A stretch of 5,857 nt of DNA from Nitrospiria bacterium (GTDB taxonomy: Bacteria; Nitrospirota; Nitrospiria; JACQBZ01), in the NCBI GenBank assembly GCA_919901335.1, contig CAKKOZ010000131.1, forward strand, positions 59,840-65,696, given 5' to 3'. Of the stretch, positions 1 through 5,857 are shown piece after piece. A program made the position numbers and the translations under genes. The stretch's first letter is position 1, and each line of letters begins with the position of its first letter. The notes under the pieces are model-generated. The model made no database searches and had not been told where the DNA came from. It worked only from the letters and a program-made list of their open reading frames with translations.

Positions 1-219
1 TCCACGTCCGAGATCAAAGAGACCGTGGTGGTCTTTGTCCTGTCCGCGACCGGGAATATCGATGAGCCCAAGATCGAAAAAAGCTCGGGCAACGCCTTTT
101 TTGATCAGGCCGCCCTACGGGCGATTTATCAGGCCAGACCCTTTCCGCCCTTTCCTCAGGGAATCCAAGAGCCGTCCCTGAAGGTCCATTTCAGCTTTTC
201 GCTGACGGAAAAGAGCTGA
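1..219 (+). CDS. TonB/TolA-family energy transducer, C-terminal domain (5' partial)
   Basis: The reading frame is open from base 1 and ends at TGA 217-219, giving the last 72 residues of a protein whose start lies upstream. What remains matches a TonB C-terminal domain: a strand (VVVFVLSATGNI), a K-I-E-K-S-S-G-N segment, a helix (FFDQAALRAIYQA), the proline-rich PFPPFP turn and a closing strand (LKVHFSFSL). Such domains sit in the periplasm at the end of a long stalk anchored in the inner membrane, and pass proton-motive force to envelope partners. TolB begins 6 nt downstream, so the most likely role is TolA, the Tol-Pal transducer driven by TolQ-TolR. Many non-enteric TolA proteins carry a TonB-like C-terminus. 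A true TonB cannot be excluded without the missing N-terminal part, so I give no symbol. Confidence 0.85.
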   Translation, partial: STSEIKETVVVFVLSATGNIDEPKIEKSSGNAFFDQAALRAIYQARPFPPFPQGIQEPSLKVHFSFSLTEKS

Positions 220-225
220 GCGCAT

Positions 226-1536
226 ATGATCCGAGGCGGACTCTTCCGGATGCGATGGCTCGGTCGGCTTCTTTTCTTGGCGCTTGTATGGGCCGACGTC
301 CGCGCGTCGGAGGGCGCTGAGGTCTTCCTGGGCGTGACCCGGTCGGAGGTGTTTCGGATTCCGCTGGGCATTCTTTATGTGGTGACGCCGCCGGACCAGG
401 CCAAGTATTCCAGCGAGATCCGGACGGTCTTGGAAGGCGACCTCCGACGGTCGCAGGTGTTTCGGGTAATCCATCCGCCGTTGGTTCCGGAGCTGGCCGG
501 CGGGGAGACGCCTTCGGCCGAGCTGATCAAGAAGGCCGGGCGGCAGGATCTGCAGGCGGCGGTCTGGATTTCGTTCGCTCAGAAAGGCGAGGAGCTGATG
601 CTGGAGGGCCGGGTGTACGACGGCAAGACCGGCCAGATGGTGATGGGTAAACGGTATATGGGGCAGGCGCAGCACCTCCGGACCGTCATTCACCGATTTT
701 CGGACGATATCGTCTTTCAGTATACCGGCGAGCGGGGGGTGGCCGAAACGCGCGTCGTGTTCTCTTCCAGCCTGACCGGGAGCAAGGAGTTGTATTTAAT
801 GGACTATGACGGGTATAATGTGCGGAAAATCACGGGCGACCGGAGCCTGAACCTTTCCCCGAAGTGGTCCCCCGATGGGAACTGGATCACCTACACCTCC
901 TATCGCGGCGGAACGCCGGCGATCTACACGCTCGACATGGCGACCGGCCGGCTCTCAAAGACGGTCGGCCTTCCGGGATTGAATATTTCACCGGCGTGGT
1001 CGCCCTCCGGAGGCGAATTGGCGTTCGCGAGCAGCCGGGACGGGCCGACCCAGATTTACCGGGTGGACCGGGAGGGCAAGGCGTTGCGCAGACTGACGCT
1101 GGATCAGAGCGACAACCTGTCGCCGACCTGGTCTCCCACCGGCGCCGAAATCGCGTTCACCTCCAATCGCGGAGGAAGTCCGCAGATTTATATGATGAAC
1201 GCCGCCGGGACGAATGTCCGGCGGCTTACGTTTTCCGGTGACTACAACACGTCGCCGTCATGGTCTCCAAAGGGGGTCTCGATCGCGTACACCTGCCGCG
1301 TGGACGGCCGGCTGCGGATCTGCGCAATCTCGCCGGACGGCGCGACGCTGGCCCGGTTGACGGACGGTCCCGGCGAGGACGAGTCGCCGGCCTGGTCTCC
1401 GGACGGGAAACACCTGATCTTCAGCTCGACCCGTTTAAGCCGGGGAGATCTTTTTATGATGAACGCGGACGGAACAGAAATGGAGCGATTGACCTTCAGC
1501 GGAGCCAAAAATAACAGTCCGGCCTGGTCGCCCTGA
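226..1536 (+). CDS. tolB: Tol-Pal system periplasmic beta-propeller protein TolB
   Basis: This 436-residue protein is close to the usual TolB length (about 430). A basic-hydrophobic signal peptide (RMRWLGRLLFLALVWADVRA) suggests export, with cleavage probably after A27. Residues ~32-170 fit the TolB N-terminal domain. The rest is a six-bladed beta-propeller marked by six SPxWSP motifs beginning at residues 211, 255, 299, 343, 387 and 431, exactly 44 residues apart. It ends SPAWSP, just after the last blade, as known TolB proteins do. TolB shuttles between the TolA-type transducer and Pal, and controls how much Pal is free to bind peptidoglycan. The start is uncertain. ATG 226 is 6 nt after the previous stop with a weak purine-rich AAAAGAG upstream. 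ATG 250 (M9) gives an equally good signal peptide and has GGCGGA 9 nt before it. Confidence 0.96.
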   Translation: MIRGGLFRMRWLGRLLFLALVWADVRASEGAEVFLGVTRSEVFRIPLGILYVVTPPDQAKYSSEIRTVLEGDLRRSQVFRVIHPPLVPELAGGETPSAELIKKAGRQDLQAAVWISFAQKGEELMLEGRVYDGKTGQMVMGKRYMGQAQHLRTVIHRFSDDIVFQYTGERGVAETRVVFSSSLTGSKELYLMDYDGYNVRKITGDRSLNLSPKWSPDGNWITYTSYRGGTPAIYTLDMATGRLSKTVGLPGLNISPAWSPSGGELAFASSRDGPTQIYRVDREGKALRRLTLDQSDNLSPTWSPTGAEIAFTSNRGGSPQIYMMNAAGTNVRRLTFSGDYNTSPSWSPKGVSIAYTCRVDGRLRICAISPDGATLARLTDGPGEDESPAWSPDGKHLIFSSTRLSRGDLFMMNADGTEMERLTFSGAKNNSPAWSP

Positions 1537-1610
1537 TGCGCGTTTTCCGGATCGGAATCGAACGACGAAGGGTTCGGCAATGGCTGATTGAGCACAACGA
1601 GTACGTCTAA
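1536..1610 (+). CDS. possible 24-residue small ORF between tolB and pal
   Basis: An ATG at 1536-1538 shares its A with the tolB stop (TGATG). It opens a frame that ends at TAA 1608-1610 and almost fills the 93-nt tolB-pal gap. The predicted peptide starts MRVFRIGIERRRVRQ and ends WLIEHNEYV. It is arginine-rich in the first half and has no signal peptide or membrane segment. I recognise no family. It has no Shine-Dalgarno of its own, so translation would depend on ribosomes terminating on tolB. It may equally be a chance ORF in spacer DNA, since GC-rich DNA often leaves short frames open. No alternative function is visible in the gap. Confidence 0.22.
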   Translation: MRVFRIGIERRRVRQWLIEHNEYV

Positions 1611-1615
1611 CCATG

Positions 1616-1622
1616 AAAGGAG
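1616..1622 (+). promoter_or_regulatory. Shine-Dalgarno site of pal
   Basis: AAAGGAG lies 7 nt before ATG 1630 and is the best ribosome-binding site in the window. It decides the pal start. The longer reading from TTG 1588 would run through this site and put 14 polar residues in front of the lipoprotein signal. Confidence 0.85.
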
Positions 1623-1629
1623 TGGAACG

Positions 1630-2175
1630 ATGCGGAATAGAAATCAATCGTTTCTGTTGGTAATCGGTGGGATCGGCATCGCCCTGCTGCTGTCGGGCTG
1701 CCCGAAAAAAGTGGAAACGGTAAGGGGCACGGCGACGGTTCAGGAAGAAAAGGTCACGCCCCCGGCCGAGGGGATGCAGCCCGAGTCTGCACCCATGGTG
1801 GAAGAAACACTGGTGGGCCGAGATGCCGACGCGTCCTCCATTGCGAAGAGCCTGGGCGATGCCTATTTCGATTACGATCGATACACCATCCGCGACGACG
1901 CGCGTGCCACATTGGAAAACAATGCGCATTGGTTGAACGGCAATCCGAAGGCCCGGGTGAAGATCGAAGGGCACGCGGACGAACGGGGAACCAGCGAGTA
2001 CAATCTGGCGTTGGGCGAACGGCGGGCGCAGTCGGCGAAGCGGTTTCTGACGGCGCTCGGCGTCGATGGGAGCCGGTTGTCCACGATCAGCTACGGCGAG
2101 GAGCGTCCCGCCTGTGCGGACATGATCGAGGGATGTTACGCGAAGAACCGCCGGGTCCATTTCACGATTCAGTAG
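1630..2175 (+). CDS. pal: peptidoglycan-associated lipoprotein Pal
   Basis: This 181-residue outer-membrane lipoprotein anchors the envelope to peptidoglycan and is the Pal partner of TolB. Residues 1-23 are a lipoprotein signal (hydrophobic 8-22) ending in the lipobox LLSG-C, with C24 the lipidated residue. A flexible Pro/Glu/Thr-rich tether follows (~25-70). Then comes an OmpA-like domain (~74-181): YFDYDRYTIR (79-88), EGHADERGTSEYNLALGERR (113-132) and the closing KNRRVHF. D117 and R132 sit where OmpA-type domains bind the meso-diaminopimelate side chain. Two cysteines, C162 and C169, lie in the loop before KNRR, where E. coli Pal has none; they could form a periplasmic disulfide. The 93-nt upstream gap and strong ribosome-binding site suggest translation partly independent of tolB. 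Confidence 0.97.
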   Translation: MRNRNQSFLLVIGGIGIALLLSGCPKKVETVRGTATVQEEKVTPPAEGMQPESAPMVEETLVGRDADASSIAKSLGDAYFDYDRYTIRDDARATLENNAHWLNGNPKARVKIEGHADERGTSEYNLALGERRAQSAKRFLTALGVDGSRLSTISYGEERPACADMIEGCYAKNRRVHFTIQ

Positions 2176-2179
2176 GGAG
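2175..2179 (+). promoter_or_regulatory. Shine-Dalgarno site of cpoB
   Basis: GGGAG begins on the last base of the pal stop codon (TAG 2173-2175) and stands 5 nt before ATG 2185. Ribosomes finishing pal would stop right on it, which favours coupled translation. Confidence 0.7.
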
Positions 2180-2184
2180 TTTCG

Positions 2185-3102
2185 ATGAGAGGTTTAAGGG
2201 TTTCTCTGTTGTTAGCCGGAACGGTCGCTTTTCTCGGATGCGCGACCCAGGCGAACGTGATGGATCTTCAACTATCGCTGGAGAAAACCGAGACCCAGCA
2301 GGCCGAGATTCAAAACCGGTTGAAGGTGGTTGAAAGCTATTTCAAGGAGCGCTCCACGACGGTCCAGCGCGGCCAGGCCGATATCGTCATCAAGCTGGAT
2401 CAAGTGGCGGTGGATCTCCAGGCTGCGCAAGGGAAGCTGGAGGAGAACAGTCACCTTCTGGCCGACGTCTCGCAGCGGATGGACGACCAGGTCTTCCACT
2501 CGAAGGAACTCACCGGCCGCCTGGATGCGCTGGACGGCCAGATCGCCGCGCTTGAAAAATCGGTGGCCGATCTGGGGAGGGCCGTTCAGGCGATTGAGAA
2601 GGGGGTGACCGTGCCGCCGGAGCTGAAATCCTCCGAGACATCGGAGTCCGAGCCCACGGAGGCCGCGCCGTCCGATCAGAGGATCGTTTTACCGGGGCGG
2701 CCGACCGAAAGAGACAAAGCCACCGGAACGTCCCCGTCCGAGGCCTATGGACTGGCCTACAACGATTATCTCAAGGGCCATTACGATCTGGCGCTGCTCG
2801 GGTTCCAGAACTTTCTGACCCAGTTCAAGATGACCAGTCTGGCGCCGAACGCCCAGTACTGGATCGGAGAGTCCTTTTACGGCAAAAAAGACTACGTCAA
2901 GGCAATCGAGGCCTTCGACAAGATCGTCGGCGATTATCCCAAGAGCGACAAAGTCCCCGGCGCGCTTCTCAAGGCCGGGTATGCCTGGCTCGAAATCGGC
3001 GTCCCGGTGAAGGCCAGGTCGTATCTTAAAAGAGTGGTCGAGAGTTATCCGCTCTCGAACGAGGGAAAACTGGCCAAAAACAAGCTGGCCGAGCTGAAAT
3101 AG
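2185..3102 (+). CDS. cpoB: Tol-Pal system coordinator CpoB/YbgF, probable lipoprotein
   Basis: This 305-residue protein has the CpoB order: signal, coiled coil, linker, TPRs. It starts MRGLRVSLLLAGTVAFLGC. The FLG-C motif at C19 looks like a relaxed lipobox (Phe at -3 is not the best residue), so it may be lipidated, whereas E. coli CpoB is soluble in the periplasm. Residues ~24-140 are rich in Leu, Gln, Glu and Lys with heptad-like spacing, consistent with the trimerising coiled coil but longer than in E. coli. Residues ~143-182 form a Pro/Ser/Glu-rich linker. Residues ~185-305 carry three TPR-like repeats (AYNDYLKGHYDLALLGFQNF, YGKKDYVKAIEAFDKI and ARSYLKRVVESYP). In E. coli, CpoB binds TolA and couples Tol function to PBP1B during constriction; that role here is inferred from family and position. 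It sits 9 nt after pal. Confidence 0.92.
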   Translation: MRGLRVSLLLAGTVAFLGCATQANVMDLQLSLEKTETQQAEIQNRLKVVESYFKERSTTVQRGQADIVIKLDQVAVDLQAAQGKLEENSHLLADVSQRMDDQVFHSKELTGRLDALDGQIAALEKSVADLGRAVQAIEKGVTVPPELKSSETSESEPTEAAPSDQRIVLPGRPTERDKATGTSPSEAYGLAYNDYLKGHYDLALLGFQNFLTQFKMTSLAPNAQYWIGESFYGKKDYVKAIEAFDKIVGDYPKSDKVPGALLKAGYAWLEIGVPVKARSYLKRVVESYPLSNEGKLAKNKLAELK

Positions 3103-3103
3103 A

Positions 3104-3131
3104 GCAGGGGCGCGGTGCGCCGTGCCCCTGC
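3104..3131. repeat. 28-nt palindrome/hairpin between cpoB and mutL
   Basis: GCAGGGGCGCGG and CCGTGCCCCTGC pair around the loop TGCG, giving a 12-bp stem with a single G-U pair. It starts one base after the cpoB stop and ends 8 nt before the mutL ATG. There is no T-run after it, so it is not a standard intrinsic terminator. It may be a dispersed palindromic (REP-like) element, an RNA-stability stem for the 3' end of cpoB, or a structure limiting mutL translation. The inverted repeat is seen directly; its role is inference. Confidence 0.8.
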
Positions 3132-3139
3132 GGGTTGTC

Positions 3140-4882
3140 ATGCCTAAGATTCATATCCTTTCCGAAAATCTGTCCAACAAAATCGCCGCGGGCGAGATCG
3201 TGGAACGTCCGGCCTCGGTTGTCAAGGAAGTGATCGAAAATGCGATTGACGCCGGCGCGACGCATATCGTCGTCGAGGCGGAGGACAGCGGCCGCCGCCT
3301 GATCCGGGTCTCGGACAACGGCGAAGGGATGGAACCGGACGACGCACGGCAGGCCTTCCTGCGGCATGCCACCAGCAAGCTTGCAACCGAATCAGACCTG
3401 TCCGCGATCCGAACGATGGGCTTCCGCGGTGAAGCGCTTCCAAGCATCGCAGCCGTTGCACGGGTGAGAATGGTCACGGCGCCGAAGGGAGGAGCGATCG
3501 GGACCGAGGTCCGGATCCACGGGGGGACCGTGGTGGGGACCCAAGAGGCGGCGGCGCCGGCCGGGACCGTGGTGGAGGTGGAAGAGCTTTTTTACAACAC
3601 CCCGGCCCGGAAAAAATTCTTGAAGTCGAACGCTACCGAACTGGCCCATATCGTTCATTCCGTGCAGCTTCAGGCGCTTCCGCATTTCTGGATCCATTTC
3701 CGGTTGACGCATAACGGGACGGTTCTCATCGATCTTCCGATCGTCCGGGACGAGATGGAGCGAACGGCTCAGGTGATCGGGCCGGCTGACGGGATGGACC
3801 TTTTGGAGGTTTCATCCGGGGCGGGTATGGACTTAAACGGTTTCCGGTTCAAAGGGCTGATTTCGAAACCGGGCGGGTTCCGGGCGACACGGGAGCATCA
3901 GGAGTTTTTTTTGAACCGGCGCGCGATTAAAAACGCGTCGCTGTCCCATGCCGTGGGCGAGGCCTACGGGACGCTTCTGGCGAAGGGCCGGCACCCGGTC
4001 GTTTATTTGTTCATTGAGATCGATCCCGCATGGGTGGATGTCAACGTTCATCCGGCCAAGCGCGAGGTGAGATTCCGCGACACCCCAGCGGTTTATCAAG
4101 CGGTGAAAAACAGACTTCGGGATCGGCTCCGCCGCGAAGGCCTGCTCATGGATGAAGCGGCGACGTACGTCCTCCGGGATTCCAATCCGGGAACCACCGT
4201 GGCCCGGGAGGCGATGGCGGTCTATCGGCCGCTGACGGGCGCGGATGTTTCGGTTCGTCCCGATCCGGCCTCGCGCTCTGCGGAGACCTGGCTGCCGGTT
4301 CATATTCAACCGCTGGGGCAGGTGGACCAAACCTACATCGTTGCGGCCATCGGATCGGATTCGGAATCGGAGCTGCATCTGATTGACCAGCATGCGGCGC
4401 ACGAACGGCTTTTGTATGAACGACTGCTGTCCCAGCATCGGGCCGCTCAAATGGCGGTGCAGCCGCTCCTCATTCCCGAGGTCGTGGAATTGCCGATAGC
4501 CGAGGCGATGCGGGCCCGCGAGATCCTGCCGTTGCTGGAGCGGATTGGGCTGGAGGTGGAGGAGTTCGGCGAGCGGAGTTTTCGGATTCGCGCCGTTCCG
4601 GCCCTCCTGGGAGCGGTGGACGGCCGCACACTTATGAGGGATATCCTGGATGATGTGAGCGCCGGCGCGGTTCCGACCGCCGAAGAAACGATTCAGACCG
4701 TCATCGCCTCGATGGCCTGCCATGCGGCGATCAAGGCCCATCAACCGCTTGGGCCGGAACAGATGACGCGACTGTTGGAGGATCTCTACCGGCAGGAGGT
4801 CCCGCCGACCTGTCCTCACGGCCGACCGATCCGGGTCCGGTTCCGATTGGCCGATCTGGAAAAATTATTTCAACGGCGATGA
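3140..4882 (+). CDS. mutL: DNA mismatch repair protein MutL, endonuclease type
   Basis: MutL (580 residues) is the ATP-driven matchmaker that links MutS at a mismatch to strand removal. The N-terminal GHKL ATPase shows E30/N34 in IENAIDAGA, DNGEGM (59-64), RHATSK (75-80), GFRGEAL (94-100) and K307 in NVHPAKREVRF. A short linker (~345-395) leads to the dimerisation/nuclease domain with the metal-binding motif DQHAAHERLLYE (416-427), ACHAAIK (C527) and CPHGRP (558-563). These mark the self-nicking MutL of bacteria without MutH. QPLLIP (441-446) fits the beta-clamp-binding motif and equals the one I recall for E. coli MutL. ATG 3140 is chosen because MPKIHILSENLSNKIAAGEI aligns with the family start; GTG 3122 would add six residues and lies inside a hairpin. 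No clear Shine-Dalgarno precedes ATG 3140. Confidence 0.97.
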   Translation: MPKIHILSENLSNKIAAGEIVERPASVVKEVIENAIDAGATHIVVEAEDSGRRLIRVSDNGEGMEPDDARQAFLRHATSKLATESDLSAIRTMGFRGEALPSIAAVARVRMVTAPKGGAIGTEVRIHGGTVVGTQEAAAPAGTVVEVEELFYNTPARKKFLKSNATELAHIVHSVQLQALPHFWIHFRLTHNGTVLIDLPIVRDEMERTAQVIGPADGMDLLEVSSGAGMDLNGFRFKGLISKPGGFRATREHQEFFLNRRAIKNASLSHAVGEAYGTLLAKGRHPVVYLFIEIDPAWVDVNVHPAKREVRFRDTPAVYQAVKNRLRDRLRREGLLMDEAATYVLRDSNPGTTVAREAMAVYRPLTGADVSVRPDPASRSAETWLPVHIQPLGQVDQTYIVAAIGSDSESELHLIDQHAAHERLLYERLLSQHRAAQMAVQPLLIPEVVELPIAEAMRAREILPLLERIGLEVEEFGERSFRIRAVPALLGAVDGRTLMRDILDDVSAGAVPTAEETIQTVIASMACHAAIKAHQPLGPEQMTRLLEDLYRQEVPPTCPHGRPIRVRFRLADLEKLFQRR

Positions 4883-5857
4883 CCCATCCAGCGAGCAACG
4901 CGAGCGAGAGGGGGAGGCTCCGTCCGGCTATGCCGGCGGAGGGGGCGACGCGAGCCCCTATGATCGTGCTGGTCGGCCCCACGGCCGTCGGCAAAAGCGC
5001 CGTCGCGATTCGGCTGGCCTTAAAACTCCGTTCCGAAGTCATCAGCGCCGATTCCCGTATGGTTTATCGTGGGATGGACATTGGAACGGCCAAACCGGTC
5101 TCGGCCGAGCGGGCCGGGGTCGTCCATCACCTGATCGACGTCGCCGATCCGGACGAGCCGTTCAGCGCCGGACGATTCAAGGTTCTGGCCGAGACCGTGG
5201 TCGAGCGGCTGCATCGTGAAGGACGCATCCCGATCGTCGTGGGCGGAACCGGCCTGTATCTGAAACTGCTCTTGCATGGATTGTGGGCGGGTCCGGAGGC
5301 GGACTGGCCGTTCCGTGAGAGGCTGTACGAGGCCGAGCGGCGGGAAGGCGTGGGAACCCTCCATCGACGATTGAACAAGATCGATCCGGACTCGGCCCTC
5401 GCGATCAAGCCGCAGGACCGGTCTAAGTTAGTGCGTGCGATCGAGGTGTACGAGAAGACCGGCCGGCCCCTCTCCGATCATCATCGAGAGCACCGGTTCT
5501 CGGAAAAACCGTACGAAGCAATCCAGATCGGGTTAAGGCGTTCACGAGACGACCTTTACCGGCGGATCGAGGTCCGGGTGGATCGGATGGTGGCCGACGG
5601 GCTGGTTGAGGAGGTCCGCGGCCTGATCGGTAAAAGCTATTCGTCCGAACTGCCGGCGATGAAAGGGCTCGGCTACCGTCAGATCGTCGGGTATCTAAGA
5701 GGCGAGTACGATCGAGCCGAGGCGGTGCATCGGCTCAAGCGCGACACCAAACGGTACGCCAAGCGTCAGTTCACCTGGTTCAACCGCGATCCGTCCATAC
5801 GGTGGATCGATCTGTCCGAGTCGGATGATATTGACGAAGCGTATTTGAAAGTCGAGT
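4879..5857 (+). CDS. miaA: tRNA dimethylallyltransferase MiaA (3' partial)
   Basis: MiaA transfers a dimethylallyl group from DMAPP to N6 of A37 in tRNAs reading UNN codons. Numbered from ATG 4879: P-loop GPTAVGKS (33-40), SADSRMVYRGMDIGTAKP (56-73), HHLIDVADPDEPFSAGRF, GGTGLY (122-127), DRSKLVRAIEVYEKTGRPLS, LPAMKGLGYRQ (258-268) and the basic KRQFTWF (295-301). Met61 replaces the Gln usual in DSxQVY, but E. coli has Leu there, so activity is likely kept. The window ends after 326 codons; only a short tail should be missing. ATG 4879 overlaps the mutL stop (ATGA), implying coupling. Alternatives are ATG 4930 and ATG 4960 (MIVLVGPTAVGKS). The first 27 residues are low-complexity (Ala/Arg/Ser/Gly/Pro), unlike any MiaA motif, and correspond to a palindromic DNA insert. 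Confidence 0.95.
   Translation, partial: MTHPASNASERGRLRPAMPAEGATRAPMIVLVGPTAVGKSAVAIRLALKLRSEVISADSRMVYRGMDIGTAKPVSAERAGVVHHLIDVADPDEPFSAGRFKVLAETVVERLHREGRIPIVVGGTGLYLKLLLHGLWAGPEADWPFRERLYEAERREGVGTLHRRLNKIDPDSALAIKPQDRSKLVRAIEVYEKTGRPLSDHHREHRFSEKPYEAIQIGLRRSRDDLYRRIEVRVDRMVADGLVEEVRGLIGKSYSSELPAMKGLGYRQIVGYLRGEYDRAEAVHRLKRDTKRYAKRQFTWFNRDPSIRWIDLSESDDIDEAYLKVE
4891..4958. repeat. palindromic GC-rich insert at the 5' end of miaA
   Basis: Three structures lie side by side. GCGAGC occurs directly repeated at 4891-4896 and 4900-4905. A hairpin CTCCG-T-CCGGC / GCCGG-CGGAG occupies 4918-4941, with a bulged T4923 and a 3-nt TAT loop. A second stem GGGGC/GCCCC occupies 4942-4958 with a 7-nt loop. 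Removing 66 nt (22 codons, about 4891-4956) would leave MTHP joined to PMIVLVGPTAVGKS, an ordinary MiaA start. This is the basis for calling it an inserted, in-frame element. It resembles dispersed palindromic repeats of other bacterial genomes in general style, but only a genome search can show it is repeated. If translation starts at ATG 4960 the element is simply a leader. Confidence 0.5.

Noticed and set aside
115..693. 192-residue minus-strand frame across the transducer end and tolB
   Set aside because: It is antisense to the TonB-like domain and to TolB, both of which have clear protein-level motifs.
1545..1557. Small inverted repeat TTCCG-GAT-CGGAA after tolB
   Set aside because: A 5-bp stem with no following T-run is within chance expectation and does not make a terminator or a clear operator.
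1588..1616. Promoter-like TTGAGC upstream of pal
   Set aside because: At the right spacing (17 nt) the -10 position reads CCATGA, which is far from TATAAT. A separate pal promoter cannot be supported.
1588..1632. TTG 1588 as an earlier pal start
   Set aside because: It would put 14 polar residues before the lipoprotein signal and place the excellent AAAGGAG site inside the gene. ATG 1630 fits much better.
1435..2160. 241-residue minus-strand frame across the tolB end and pal
   Set aside because: It runs antisense to two confidently identified genes, has no domain and no ribosome-binding site, and its composition is that of a reverse-frame artefact.
3104..3139. Intrinsic terminator after cpoB
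   Set aside because: The stem is strong enough, but the following bases (GGGTTGTC) contain no T-run, so a classic rho-independent terminator is not supported.
3122..3142. GTG 3122 as the mutL start
   Set aside because: The codon is buried in the 3104-3131 stem and the added residues MPLRVV are not part of the MutL family start. ATG 3140 aligns with known MutL N-termini.
3833..4819. 328-residue open frame on the minus strand inside mutL
   Set aside because: It lies wholly antisense to a MutL whose motifs are intact throughout. The translation is rich in Arg/His/Pro with no recognisable domain, as expected from the reverse of GC-rich codons.

Overview
The window is one block of co-directional genes, all on the + strand, from a Gram-negative (diderm) bacterium. 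Every gene belongs to a recognisable conserved family. The DNA is GC-rich by eye. An outer-membrane Tol-Pal system, lipoprotein signals and an endonuclease-type MutL rule out a Gram-positive host and argue against an enteric gammaproteobacterium. The Pal sequence and the joining of tol-pal genes to mutL-miaA would suit Nitrospirota, NC10 or a deltaproteobacterial-type lineage. That placement is inference and is not proved by anything in the window.

Layout: 1-219 is the 3' end of a TonB/TolA-type energy-transducer gene. 226-1536 is tolB. 1536-1610 is a possible 24-residue small ORF filling the tolB-pal gap. 1630-2175 is pal. 2185-3102 is cpoB (ybgF), here with a lipoprotein-type signal. 3104-3131 is a strong GC-rich hairpin. 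3140-4882 is mutL. 4879-5857 is miaA, which overlaps the mutL stop codon and runs off the window just short of its expected C-terminus. Its first ~27 codons contain a palindromic, low-complexity insert at about 4891-4958.

The first four genes make the trans-envelope Tol-Pal machine. The inner-membrane transducer reaches across the periplasm to TolB. TolB binds Pal, which is anchored in the outer membrane and grips peptidoglycan. CpoB tunes the system and links it to cell-wall synthesis at division. The last two genes are unrelated housekeeping functions: DNA mismatch repair (MutL) and tRNA A37 prenylation (MiaA). The tight spacing (6 nt, 9 nt, 37 nt, then a 4-nt overlap) suggests one transcript. 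I could not identify a promoter or a convincing terminator inside the window. No stretch over 300 bases lacks a gene.

I see no wholly new system. The items most worth a second look are the two palindromic elements that bracket mutL, one of which appears to have lengthened the MiaA N-terminus, and the stop-start-coupled small ORF between tolB and pal.
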